From Sabellastarte sp. h YS-2021 (taxonomy: Eukaryota; Annelida; Polychaeta; Sabellida; Sabellidae): a stretch of DNA of 64,000 nt. Of this stretch, positions 13,300-23,140 are shown piece after piece (within the stretch, counting starts at the first letter, position 1; every line of letters begins with the position of its first letter). A program made the translations under genes and the position numbers. The notes beneath the pieces were generated by a model, which ran no database searches, was not told the DNA's origin, and was given only the letters and a program-made list of their open reading frames with translations. Where the stretch lies: contig OZ024936.1 in the NCBI GenBank assembly GCA_964017235.1, positions 17,894,496-17,958,495 of the forward strand, written 5' to 3'.

Positions 13300-15019
13300 A
13301 ATTTATTATGATCCTTGTAGTATTCTGGGATGGTAAGTGATGATAAATCAACTTTATTGCACAAAGAATGCTAGAAATATATTTTATTGCTTGTGGGCCT
13401 GCACTACTAAGTGCATACAGATTAGTTGGTTCATTACAGCATTTCTTGATAAGCACATATCTGAGAAAAGTAACACTATGGCAGAGTACTTATCTAGGCT
13501 TTATTCTGACAATTCTGTGGATCTAGAGTATTGAAAAAATATCAAACAGCACTTTGAATGGTATAATATACCCGCTTATTTCTTTAATCTAAGTATTGTT
13601 ATTTTTAGCAGCATTTAAAAGAACTAACCTAGCTTTCAGATCTTCCTTGTCTTCAGCCCATAAATCATACTTTAATTCTTCCTTGTGTTTCTTTTTTCAA
13701 TCCAATGTATCATTTCAAAATATTTTAGCCTTTCAAGAATATTTGGCTCAAAATCATCTCTAAATTAATTCAAAATTGATTGTCACCTTTTAAGACTTTA
13801 GCCAAATAGTATAAAGTTGACTCATCCACTCTCACGTTATTTCATTTCACTGTTCAGGCATTCACTTAGGTTAAATTCCCCTAATGCCCCAACACGATGT
13901 TTTTTTATTTGAATGCCAAGACAAGGAATATCTATAAAATATGATCAATCTTGAGAGTCTTCTTCTAATATATTTTTTTTGCTTTTTTAAGAATGGCAGT
14001 AATTGAGCCCAACATCCAGACATTTTCATCTTACATGACATATTTTAAGCAAGCCATAGAATTTCAGAATCTGGGAGTTAATGTTGTTATTAAGTAAAAG
14101 AAAACTTTGCAAGTTAATAAAGCTTGCCATGTAGTTAATATCCCTACCCTTCAAAACAAAAATATATGTTCTGTACATACACTTGCAACATTATTGAGCT
14201 CTTGGATTCCTTCTTCATTCTTGTATGCACATGCTAGATGTCTGTATCAACTGGTTATGGATAAACACTTCGGGGGCATGCCGAAAAATCCTATTAACAT
14301 TTGGAATACAGCCTACAGAACTCAGGTTCTATACTTTGGCTGGATGGAGGTGACTTTCTGTGGCATGAGTCATTCTTACACCTCTTAGGAGTCATGCCAC
14401 ATGCTCTCTTTTGACCTTTTTACCTCCTGTGGTCATTCTGAAATTCACAAGCACAGGATAAGACATTTTATTTTACAATTTTACTGGCTTTTTGTCAGAG
14501 ACCTTTGGAACACTCATGCAATTTCTCAGAAATATCATGCCAAATGATTTTATAATTTCTTCAAGAGATAATAGTTTTGCATAGATACTGTTGTGCAGAT
14601 GTCAAAAAGTATAGAATTAAATGGTATTTTCATGCCATGTGCATCTCTTGTTACTGCCCTCTCCCTAGGAAATATAATTTAACATATCTTCTACATTACT
14701 ACATAGAATTTACTTTAAACATAAATGAGCCGAAACTCTTTAGTAATATTCCTTTTCAATAATATGGAATTTCAATCTCACTGTTTCTTACAAGTCCATA
14801 TGTCACCTTTGCCCAAGAGGAAGATGATTAGCTAAACGGTTGTGCTAGATGATTGTCTCAAAAGCTACAGACTGAATTTGATAAACTTTTAATTTTCATG
14901 AAATGTTTACAATGGATTATTTAACGCGGTTCCCTTCATCCAGATTTATTTTGAATGATATTTTGACATGGCACTCAAAAGTAATATTGGAGAAGTTGAG
15001 CCTTGGCTGAGGGATGGGT
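13300..15019. other. Uncertain, possibly relics of a retroelement
   Basis: On the minus strand around 13.65-13.80 kb a protein-like run (DDFEPNILERLKYFEMIHW) is interrupted by stops. On the plus strand several 60-90-codon frames occur. No domain can be named; decayed transposon sequence is the likeliest origin. Confidence 0.25.
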
Positions 15020-16471
15020 TCTCCTAGTGCTCTTGTTGATCATGTAATGGTAGAATGTGACATTTACAGCATTCTCCCCTGGGTATTGTACTACATCCAA
15101 TAATCTCTGTTCTAATGTTCTTTCTCACAGAAAAAAATACTTTTTAATTTAAATCCTATTGATCATCCAAGTAAATTCTTTATTGAAATGTCTGATGATA
15201 TTAAATGTTTCAGCCATCTTTCATATAAGTTTTGAAAAATATCTTCTTTATATGTCATTAAAATTCTCTATATTTCACCAATCTCTAATTTTTCCCATTC
15301 TTGATTTATCATAAAGGTAATGTACAGTTTTGCTATTTTGTTGTTTATTGTTTTTATTACTGCAGTAAATCAGGGATATATATTTGCATATTCTTTATAC
15401 TCAGCAGAATAGCTCCTTTTACTGCAGATGCAGAACAGGCCGTCACCTCTCTTTGGGGTGACTCCTACAAATGACAGTCCTGTCGACCTGCCTAATATGA
15501 CCTTGGCTGTTCAACAGTTCTTACAACACCAACTTTAACTTTTGCTTGGCCTAAATTTTGGTTTACCCATCTCCATATATCTCATTGTGTAGTTTAGGGA
15601 GAAGAGCTCTCATTACTTATCAATATGGAATGGTATACGATAGACGACCTGAAACAAGTTATACAGACTGCTTTTTGTGATGTCTAAATTTCATTAAGTG
15701 ACAATCCTGAATGCCTGTCCAGATAATACCCCGGCCAAAGAGAACCCAAAGTTGTACTTTGACCATCATCACTGTAGGTGCGAATCTTTGAAAACTTAGG
15801 GGTTTCGTATCACATTGCTTGCCCAGCAGGTAACTGCTTGATGCCAAGACCTCTGTTTGACAAACATAAGCTTGATCAAAGAACTTTATAGCACAATGAA
15901 AAGATTGAGGCAGTTTTGTATCACTGAATTTATTTACTAAATCAATGATAGATATGTTGATACATAGGCATGTTTTCTTCTTTCTGAATATGTAAACATA
16001 TCCACATTGTGCTGATACATTTTCCTACGTGACACAACTTATCCATCTAAAGAACAGATATGTGTTGCAGAAAAAGTAGAAATACCTGTATTTCTGTATA
16101 AATTTCCTCATGTGGTACTGTTAAAATGTGAAAATCACAGACTATACACAGACATGTTAAAAGTCCAGAAATCAATTCTTTAGGCCTATACACACTAATG
16201 ATATAATGAACAGATTCAGAAGATTTCTTGTTTGAAAAACTTAATTTTTTATCCAAATCAGAAGGTATTGTTAGCACAAAATACAGGGCCATATGTAAAG
16301 TTAACAGAACTTCCTTAATTCTTCCACCATGGTCTTCGGGTTAAAAGGAAGTCATATTTCAGTTCATTGCACTGGATCATATCAATCAAAGCTAAGCCCG
16401 TTCATCTACCCTTCTTGGTAGAGACAACAACTCTACAAGGTTCAGTATTTGTCTGACTGTGATGAACAATT
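15020..16471 (+). repeat. Dispersed long repeat, copy 1 (possible LINE 3' part)
   Basis: Collinear with 62925-64000: CTCTTG(T)TGATCAT, AGTAAATT.TTTATTG, AGACCTCTGTT, GAGGTATTGTTAGCA-AAAATACAGG, and ACAACTCTACAA near the end. The plus frame reads DHVMVECDIYS then KFFIEMSDDIK, resembling the C-terminal zinc-knuckle region of a LINE ORF2, but with many stops. LINE origin is tentative. Confidence 0.5.
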
Positions 16472-16675
16472 CCTCCCACCTCTGAGGCCAGGGTTCAGTT
16501 CCCGGCACGGCCTCAGGTGGGAAAGCTGGTAGTTGCTTGCCATTTGTCGGCAGTTTACAAAACAGAACCCTGATGAACTGTATGTACGGATTTCCTCTGC
16601 CCTTCCAACTACCTGTCGTGATATGACCTGTACAGTGTTGAAAGCGATGTAAGACCCCAAATAAATAAATAAATT
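16472..16675 (+). mobile_element. tRNA-derived SINE, 5'-truncated
   Basis: Begins in the SINE at CTCCCACCTCTGAGG and keeps a mutated B box (GGTTCAGTTCC), the body and an AAATAAATAAATAAAT tail. The A box is missing. It abuts the end of a dispersed repeat shared with the right end of the window. Open frames over it on the minus strand are shadows. Confidence 0.82.
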
Positions 16676-17863
16676 GAATAATTTCAGCCAAACACCCAGA
16701 CAAATATTGTACATTGTGGATTTTGTGCTGAACCAAAAAGGTTATATAAGCGGGTTTAGCAATTAACCACTTATTAACCTTTCAGTATCTAATTAACCAA
16801 TTAAATCATTGTGGGGTCAAGTAAGCTCTGGGAACCAGAATTGACATTAAGCCCTTCGTTACATTCAGAGTATACATCAAAATCATTGTACATGTACTGT
16901 ATGAGTACATTACACCTTTTGTTTACAGAATGTATTCTTAATATAAAGAAAATTGCTGAACTAGTACTGTATTAGTGCATTGTAAACATTGCTTTACACC
17001 CTACATGCAAATTTACATGTCAAGTAAATATAATGAATTTAGTAGATCAAAATGAGCTACACATTTGGATAATACAATTCCCTACATTATTTTCATCAGT
17101 GTAGATCCCACAAGGTATATCAAATGAAATCATGGAAAAATAAAACCTTTATCAATTTGTACCACTGAAAATTTTTCAAATTGTAAAATGAATTCATTTG
17201 TGCTGATCTAGGAATATTTCTCTGAATATACCTTTTAGTAGTTTTATGAGGGATGCAGCAATTAAGATTGTTTTTTTTTCAAAAGTCTGTCCAATTTTCC
17301 AGAAAAATAATTTGCAGAGCAAGCTATGAAGGACGAATTTGTAACTTAAAAACTTCTGATGCTGATGACACAATTTTCACTCTTTCACTGATAAACCCAT
17401 CTAATTATGTCCATGAGCATATTATGCAAAATGCTAATTGTATAATTGTTTTGTGGCATCAATATACATTTTTGTGACGAATAACAATATTATCAAACCA
17501 TTGTTACATGCAAAATATACACTGTTGCTGATCTCTTGCAGATCTTTATTCACATTATCATAGGACAAGGATAAAAATCTTTGACTTTTGTATTTTCATC
17601 CCCTAGACACTAATGAACTGTTTTGGAACAGACTGGATAACTTTATACATCAAATTATAAACTCTGCTTCAGGATAAGTGTGCACTTCACTAGTAAAACG
17701 TTTATGTATTTGATATTAAGGAAAATTAAATAAATTTAAGATTAGCCACAAATTTACCTATTTTGTTTGAACTATTATAGTAACTCACTCAGTTTTCTTA
17801 TCTCCTGAACAGGGACGAGATATGCCAAAGTATAGTGTAATAGTTCAATAACAATAAAATGCA
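16676..17863. other. No recognised feature
   Basis: AT-rich spacer 3' of ankyrin gene A. The 74-codon frame at 17253-17477 has no signature. Confidence 0.45.
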
Positions 17864-17869
17864 TTTATT
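17864..17869 (-). terminator. Candidate polyadenylation signal AATAAA
   Basis: A canonical AATAAA on the minus strand lies about 85 bp downstream of the stop of the coiled-coil exon at 17954. AATAAA is common in AT-rich DNA, so its position is the only support. Confidence 0.4.
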
Positions 17870-17953
17870 CTTGGATGGGTTATTGGCTCACTAGATGGAA
17901 TTCTCTACAACAAACGTCATAACAATATTCTTCTGAACTTTAATACTTTTGTC

Positions 17954-18040
17954 TCAAATATCATTCCACAGGCCTTCATTAATTTCCAAGTTTAATTGCA
18001 GTTTCTCCTGTAGAATTTCCAATTGTTGTAGGAGTTTCTC
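17954..18040 (-). CDS. Probable terminal exon of gene A, coiled coil
   Basis: A pyrimidine-containing tract and GTGTTACAG acceptor precede 18040. The following 28 codons read EKLLQQLEILQEKLQLNLEI then NEGLWNDI and stop. This has heptad-like Leu/Ile spacing typical of a short coiled coil. The exon begins in phase 0. An AATAAA signal lies about 85 bp past the stop, as expected for a last exon. The upstream partner exon is not identified: no phase-0 donor was found in the ankyrin exon. Assignment to gene A rests on position and strand. Confidence 0.45.
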   Translation of the reverse strand, partial: EKLLQQLEILQEKLQLNLEINEGLWNDI

Positions 18041-18127
18041 CTGTAACACATGTATATAGAAATATAGATGGATCAAAATGATAGAGACAAGAAATGAATG
18101 CAAAGTTATCTTTCTCATCAATAAGCA

Positions 18128-18235
18128 TTCCTAGTTTAGCAAACTTTGTACATCCCAGTCGTCATCCATCATTGGTTTTGTTTTTTGCTTCAGTTGCCAT
18201 TTTGTCTGTCTCATCGACCTGTGACTTCCTCCAAA
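18128..18235 (-). pseudogene. Second copy of the gene A tail segment (unit 2), frameshifted
   Basis: On the minus strand this repeats unit 1 with a 146-bp offset. It shares AAGTCACAG at the start, the coding stretch ETDKMATEAKNKT, and the identical 3' string TTTGCTAAACTAGGAA. The first half reads in one frame and the second half (MMDDDWDVQSLLN) in another, so it carries at least one frameshift. It looks like a tandemly duplicated exon that has decayed. Confidence 0.35.
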
Positions 18236-18276
18236 TCCCCAAAAAGACTAGATTGGTGTAATGCTTTTTATGTTTC

Positions 18277-18465
18277 CTAGTTTAGCAAATTATCTCTCAG
18301 TAGGTCATAGTTTTGATCCACTAATTTAGCTTTGATTTTTGCTTCAGCTGTCATTTTATCTGTCTTGGTGTCCTGTGACTTGGTAATAATTTTACTAGTT
18401 TCTTTTGGTCTGATATCACCAGTGGCTCCCCTAACTGGATCAGAAGATGATATACATGTTGTGTA
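18277..18465 (-). CDS. Coding-like tail segment of gene A (unit 1)
   Basis: This 62-codon open stretch is in the same frame as ankyrin exon 2, but separated from it by TAG (18475-18477) and TAA (18466-18468). It is Thr/Lys/Asp-rich and includes TDKMTAEAKIKAKLVDQNYD and ends RDNLLN before TAG. A related unit lies 146 bp downstream and keeps the same LLN-stop end. It may be an alternative terminal exon with an acceptor near the AAGTCACAG shared by both units, or old coding sequence now in the 3' UTR. The LVDQNYDLLRDNLL stretch is weakly reminiscent of death-fold helices, which is not enough for a domain call. Confidence 0.35.
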   Translation of the reverse strand, partial: YTTCISSSDPVRGATGDIRPKETSKIITKSQDTKTDKMTAEAKIKAKLVDQNYDLLRDNLLN

Positions 18466-18474
18466 TTATTTTCT

Positions 18475-18835
18475 CTACACTGTATTTAACTTAATATAAT
18501 CCTCCAAAAGACAAACTATACCAGTGTAATGTTTTTCTTTGGCAATGTCTAGTGGATTCTGTCCTTTATTGGTCACTAAAAAATCAGGATGATGAGCCAG
18601 AAGTAATTTTACAATCTCAAGTGAATTTGCCAGCACGGCATAATGAAGTGGTGTATCTCCATCATTGTCAGCACTGTTAACTTGGGCACCTTTTGCAGTG
18701 AGAAGTTTGACAACAGATGTGTGATTGTTATAACAGGCCATGATGAGAGGAGAGATACCATTCTGACATCTACTGTCTATTTGTGCCCCCCGTGACTGAG
18801 TAATTTGTTTACATCCGCAGTGTGTCCTTCCTGGG
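18475..18835 (-). CDS. Ankyrin-repeat gene A, exon 2 (frameshifted at a G6 run)
   Basis: Continues gene A after a 2.3-kb intron. The acceptor TTTTAG precedes 18835. The first bases (CC) join the G from exon 1 to give Ala, then QEGHTADVNKLLSHG. At 18786-18791 a run of six G (minus strand) puts the frame into a stop within three codons. Dropping two G, or adding one, restores AQIDSRCQNG and three further repeats (SPLIMACYNNH, TPLHYAVLANS, NPLDIAKEKH). The stop is at 18475-18477. Because the protein signal is clean on both sides, the G run is either a recent disabling mutation or a homopolymer sequencing error. Ankyrin identity is certain; integrity is not. Confidence 0.75.
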
Positions 18836-19613
18836 CTAAAATACATAAATATTTTGCTTTATATTTACTAGTATTGCATATGATTAATTACATCAACATT
18901 TAAAAAGCGATGAAGATGCAATTATGCATAGTTGTGAAAGAGTGTCAATGTTGCATATAACAGCTTCATTGTAAAGAAAAATGTTGTATCAAACACCATT
19001 ATAATTCAGGTGTATATAAATTGTAAGAAAGATAGTCTGAAGTCTTAATATGCAATAAAGTTTTGCATGATGAACATTATTGACTAGGATCATTAATCTG
19101 CAATTAAAAGTCCAGAAACATTGCAATTACATTTAAATTGTTGCACAATTTAGCAGTTGTTGTGCTTTTTAAATAACGGGTAATCAGTTCAACATAAAAT
19201 GTCTTTCATTACTGAATAAGACGATATATAATCAAAGCATGGGATCAAGATCAGATAATCAAAACCAAATCAGTGGTGATTACCATATCATCTGGTGTTC
19301 AAAAGAAAAAAAGTCTTGGGCCTTACATCATCTTGTCACCACCTCTTATGACATTGTGATCGCCAGATGATCTAATGCTCAGCATTGATCATGTGGTGAA
19401 CACCAGCTGAGACGTTGACCACATTATCTGCTGATCACCAGATAATAATTTATTAGCATCAGGTCATCTGTGATCATAACTAATTATGGAACTATGATGT
19501 AGTTCACAAGAGGTAATAACTGATACACATGAGATTATTTTGTAATAACCAGATATTCCTGTGCACACAAGATGATCTCATGCACAAAATGTGATACATG
19601 CTTAAAATACGTA

Positions 19614-19736
19614 TAGGTTAATTGCCAAGTAAGTGTCCAATATTGGAAAATAATGGACTGTTTACAAGGTCCCTAAGGGACCGAGTCAACAGTCCATTAT
19701 TTTCCAATATTGGACACTTACGAGGCTATTAACCTA
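19614..19736. repeat. Foldback repeat, copy 1 (~48-bp arms)
   Basis: The left arm 19614-19661 starts TAGGTTAATTGCC; the right arm 19690-19736 is its near-perfect reverse complement and ends CTATTAACCTA. The loop contains a second palindrome, GGTCCCTAAGGGACC. The 190 bp after the right arm also match the flank of copy 2 at 47.7-48.0 kb, so the element is longer than the hairpin. This is a non-autonomous DNA element; the superfamily is unclear. Confidence 0.75.
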
Positions 19737-20270
19737 CTTAGATTACACCTCTTCCGTAGTTTATAATTTTTAAGATGTTGTTTAACTTCTACTTTACATT
19801 CCTATATTCCTGGTGTGTATTTTTTCGATTTTTATGATCATATTAGTTGAAATAAATCTAAAAGGGTTTCTTTGGAAATGTGCTAAAAAGACTTCTATAT
19901 ATGGTCAAAATCACAAAGTGGCCAATAGTGAAGGATAATGGAGGCTTTTAACAAACGAAAAAACTCCCAGGTGTAATTTAAATAAGGTCAGCCAAGGTAT
20001 TAAGCATTTCATCAGCTGGCTACCGAAGGTGAGTTGAGGTTGCTTCACGGTGACCAACATTTCTTGTACTGTCATTCTACTGTTATTAGTGATTAAAAAC
20101 AGTGTCCAATCAGTGGCCATCCACTTATAGTGTGAACAACTCAGACAAAATGGGGCAACCTGGATGGCGGTTCTGCTGCCGAGAAAAACTTCTAACCACG
20201 GGACGATTACCTGTAGTGTGAAAGGGGCATTATGAAAGTACATATATCGACAGAAAAAATCTGAGATACT

Positions 20271-20425
20271 GAAGTTGTATACATTTTATCAGGCAATAGT
20301 TCTGTAAAATTTCACTGAATTTTGTTAAATAAAGGGAGACAAGGAAGTTGTATAAATTTTATGTTGTAATAGTTCTGTAAAATTTCAGTAAAGTATGTTA
20401 AATAAAGGGAGAAATAGTAATGATG
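20271..20425. repeat. 72-bp tandem duplication
   Basis: Two units share AGTTCTGTAAAATTTCA and GTTAAATAAAGGGAGA, with starts at 20299 and 20371. They are non-coding and lie within the gene A intron. Confidence 0.65.
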
Positions 20426-20961
20426 GATTTTGCCATATTTGGACATTGTGTTTTTTTCACAGTTTTGCACATGTTCTCAATGTATGCGTAATATACTTAA
20501 TGTACACAGATAAAAAGGGTCACTTCGGTATCTCGGGGGTTATATTACATGTTTTTGTTTGCAATCCAAGTTTGGCTTAGTAAACCTACAGTTTCCCTAT
20601 TTATACCTTAAATCATAGAATGTATTTTACAGATGAGTTTTATAATAGATGAGTTTATAATAGTTAATCATACTGTAGAACCAATATATTATGAAAGAAG
20701 TAACTAGATAATGAACATTCTGAATAAAATTGCATCAGCCATTGTCAACATCATTTCTTATTCTCATTTTCAGAGGAAATTTGGCACTTCAGGCATTATA
20801 AAAATTTTGAAATTCAATGGTATAATTTTGAAATAGCCCCTACTTCTTTAAGTAATCACCTTAAATAATTTTAAGATAGGCAGTTATAATTAACAAAATA
20901 ATTATCAGTGTATGCTATAGAATATCATTTATTTGAATAAAAAACACATTGTTAAAACCAA

Positions 20962-21117
20962 GTGAGGTCTGCAGTTCGAACCACAGACCTTATGTGGGAA
21001 ATTTGGTAGGTGCTTACCGATGGTCTGCAGTTTACAGTACAGAACCTTGACCAACTGTATCTGCTGGTGTCCTCTGCCCACAAAACTACTCATCCTGACA
21101 TATAAATAAAACAAAGT
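20962..21117 (+). mobile_element. Decayed tRNA-derived SINE in gene A intron
   Basis: Matches the body of the intact SINE at 3660-3897: a B-box-like GCAGTTCGAACCAC, then GTGGGAAA, GTCTGCAGTTTACAGTACAG and CTGGTGTCCTCTGCC. It ends in a short ATAAATAAAA tail. The 5' tRNA-like head is truncated. Confidence 0.6.
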
Positions 21118-21134
21118 AAAATATTCTCACAAAC

Positions 21135-21756
21135 CTGCAATGCATAAAGATGTATACCCATCCTTGTCAGATAAATTGACATCAGCTCCATGCAGTAGTA
21201 AAATGCTGACACTATCCACGTGACCTTCCTGTGATGCTATGCATAATGGACTAGCACCATTTATATCTAGTGAATTTATATCCGCCCTGTACTTAATTAA
21301 GAGTTTGACCACATCACTGTGGTTGAAAGCACATGCCACATGCAATGGTGTGGTCTGGTCCTCAATTTTTCTTATATGTAAGTCTACATTGTGTTTCAAT
21401 AGTATCTTAACAACTTGTTCATGTCCCTTAAATGCAGCCAGCCACAATGCTGATTGTCCATGTTTATCCTGAGTATTACAGTTAGCATGATGTTTTAGTA
21501 GCAGGTCCACCACTTTACAATGGTTCTTGAATGCTGCTACTAATAGTGCTGTCCATTGATCTTCCTTCTCCCTGACTTCAGTGTCTGCTCCATGTGACAG
21601 GAGTAACTCTACTACACTCAAACCATTGTACTTACTGGCTAAATACAAAGGTGTACAACCATCATCATCTGTACAGTTTATACTTATTCCTTTTTTCAGA
21701 CAGTCCTTTACAACTGTTACATTAAACGTTAATGCAGCTTTACATATATCCATCAT
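21135..21756 (-). CDS. Ankyrin-repeat gene A, exon 1
   Basis: Encodes the N-terminal ~207 residues of an ankyrin-repeat protein, a protein-interaction scaffold probably in the cytoplasm; the partner is unknown. It starts MMDICKAA and holds six full ankyrin repeats plus the first helix of a seventh. Repeats show TPLYLA, VVELLLSHGAD and TPLHVA signatures. The frame is open from the ATG at 21756. The exon ends GCA G at 21135, followed by a good donor (GTTTGTGAG), giving a phase-1 intron. The next exon (18835) resumes in phase to complete an Ala and the seventh repeat. No signal peptide or membrane segment is seen. The start is supported by the matching MDIFKAA start of paralogue B. A 5' UTR intron cannot be excluded. 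Confidence 0.85.
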
Positions 21757-23140
21757 TTATTCAGTATGTATCAAGCAATTTAACATTATTTTTTGTGATA
21801 CTAAAACTGTAAAGGTTACAATGATTTGACATAAATGTATCTGTTTTTAATGAGTAACAATGCAGAAATATACATTATGAATTGTAAATATAGTTATGAA
21901 ATTCATGGGCATACATGAATTTGCCTCATGTGAAACATTTAAAAGACTTTAACAATCAAACATTTGAATACACAATTCTACCCATAAAATGTGTTATGCA
22001 CAGTGATCAAAACATTGTAAAATTTATACCCAAGATATTGATCTAGGTATTGGTAGCCAAGTTATTCAGTATAGTCAATCTTTTTATTCAGTGCAAACAG
22101 ATATTCCCAGTATTATACAGCGAGGCTTTTATGGTCTTGACACATAAATCTTTATATGGGATTCCCGCATAACTGCAGTGTTTAAATCGTTAAACATAAA
22201 AACAAATCAAATCTGATCTGCCCCACTTCGACAGAAAAGACATTTTATTTAGAAAGCATATCAAAACCTCAAATGTTGATATCCTCATGACAATAATATT
22301 AAAACACATAAACTTAAGTTCCCCATGGAAAATTGATATTTTGTGCAAATCTTCAAATATGAAGAACTTATATAATGCCTTTAACACATTTTTTTATATT
22401 CATTAAAAGAAATTTATAAACACTGTTTCATGGACTTAAGGTCTACATTTGAAGAGGCTTAGTATTACAGCTTTTATAGGAATCAATGCTTTTTCAAAAT
22501 GATTTGTCACGTGTTTCTGAGTGGAATGGCCTTGATCCTGCCATTTCTGAGCCATTGTCGATCCCAAAACTGTGGGTCCTTCTTATCGCCTTCTCACGTT
22601 AATTATTGATTGATTATTAGTGATGTTGACATTCAGAATGACCCATAGATGTGATTCAAGAAAGATCACAAACGAATTGGGTTGAACAGTAGTTGGCAGT
22701 GGCAGATTTATCCAAAAGTTATATTTATAATGGGGAACACAATCTTTTCATACATTTTTCCGTTTGTTGCTATTGTACAGGCATTTGGGATACTTATGGA
22801 CAAGTCTTACCCATAAAATATTACTCTCAATTCCTGATCAAATTGCAAAGTTACATGGGAACCAACTTGAAGGCTAAAAACCATTCCCTTCAGTAAGACA
22901 CAAATTGGACAGAAATCAGATGGCAACATTTCTTGGGTATTAATCTCTCCTTTTTATCTGTCAATCGGGAAAAAACGCCCAATCAGTTGGTAGGTCTATG
23001 ATGATCTCTACAGGTCAAATGCTCACTCAGATAAGAAACTTACTTGGTGTATATTTTATAATTTTGATAATGAGACAAGACAAGCAGGTGACTTCATCCC
23101 CTCAAAAATCATCACCTGATATTGGGTAAGTGGTGGAGGA
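21757..23140. other. 5' flank of ankyrin gene A, no clear promoter
   Basis: No convincing TATA or initiator was found. The immediate upstream sequence contains GTAACCTTTACAG, which could be a 5' UTR intron acceptor on the minus strand. Confidence 0.35.

Larger units (their letters stand above)
18836..21134 (-). other. Phase-1 intron of ankyrin gene A
   Basis: Bounded by GTTTGTGAG (donor) and TATTTTAG (acceptor). It holds a foldback repeat (19614-19736 with a homologous 3' flank to about 19927), a 72-bp tandem duplication near 20.3 kb and a decayed SINE at its 5' end. Between 19250 and 19460 motifs related to ATCATCTGGTG occur in both orientations. The 110-codon open frame at 19911-20243 has no recognisable domain and is not called. 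Confidence 0.7.

Noticed and set aside
14107..14388. 93-codon plus-strand frame as a gene
   Set aside because: No domain, no good splice signals and no upstream context; may be a transposon relic but not supportable.
16392..16736. Minus-strand open frames of 114 and 90 codons
   Set aside because: They run antisense through a SINE; the apparent protein is the SINE body translated.
19911..20243. 110-codon minus-strand frame in the gene A intron
   Set aside because: No recognisable motif, and it starts within repeat-derived sequence; treated as chance.
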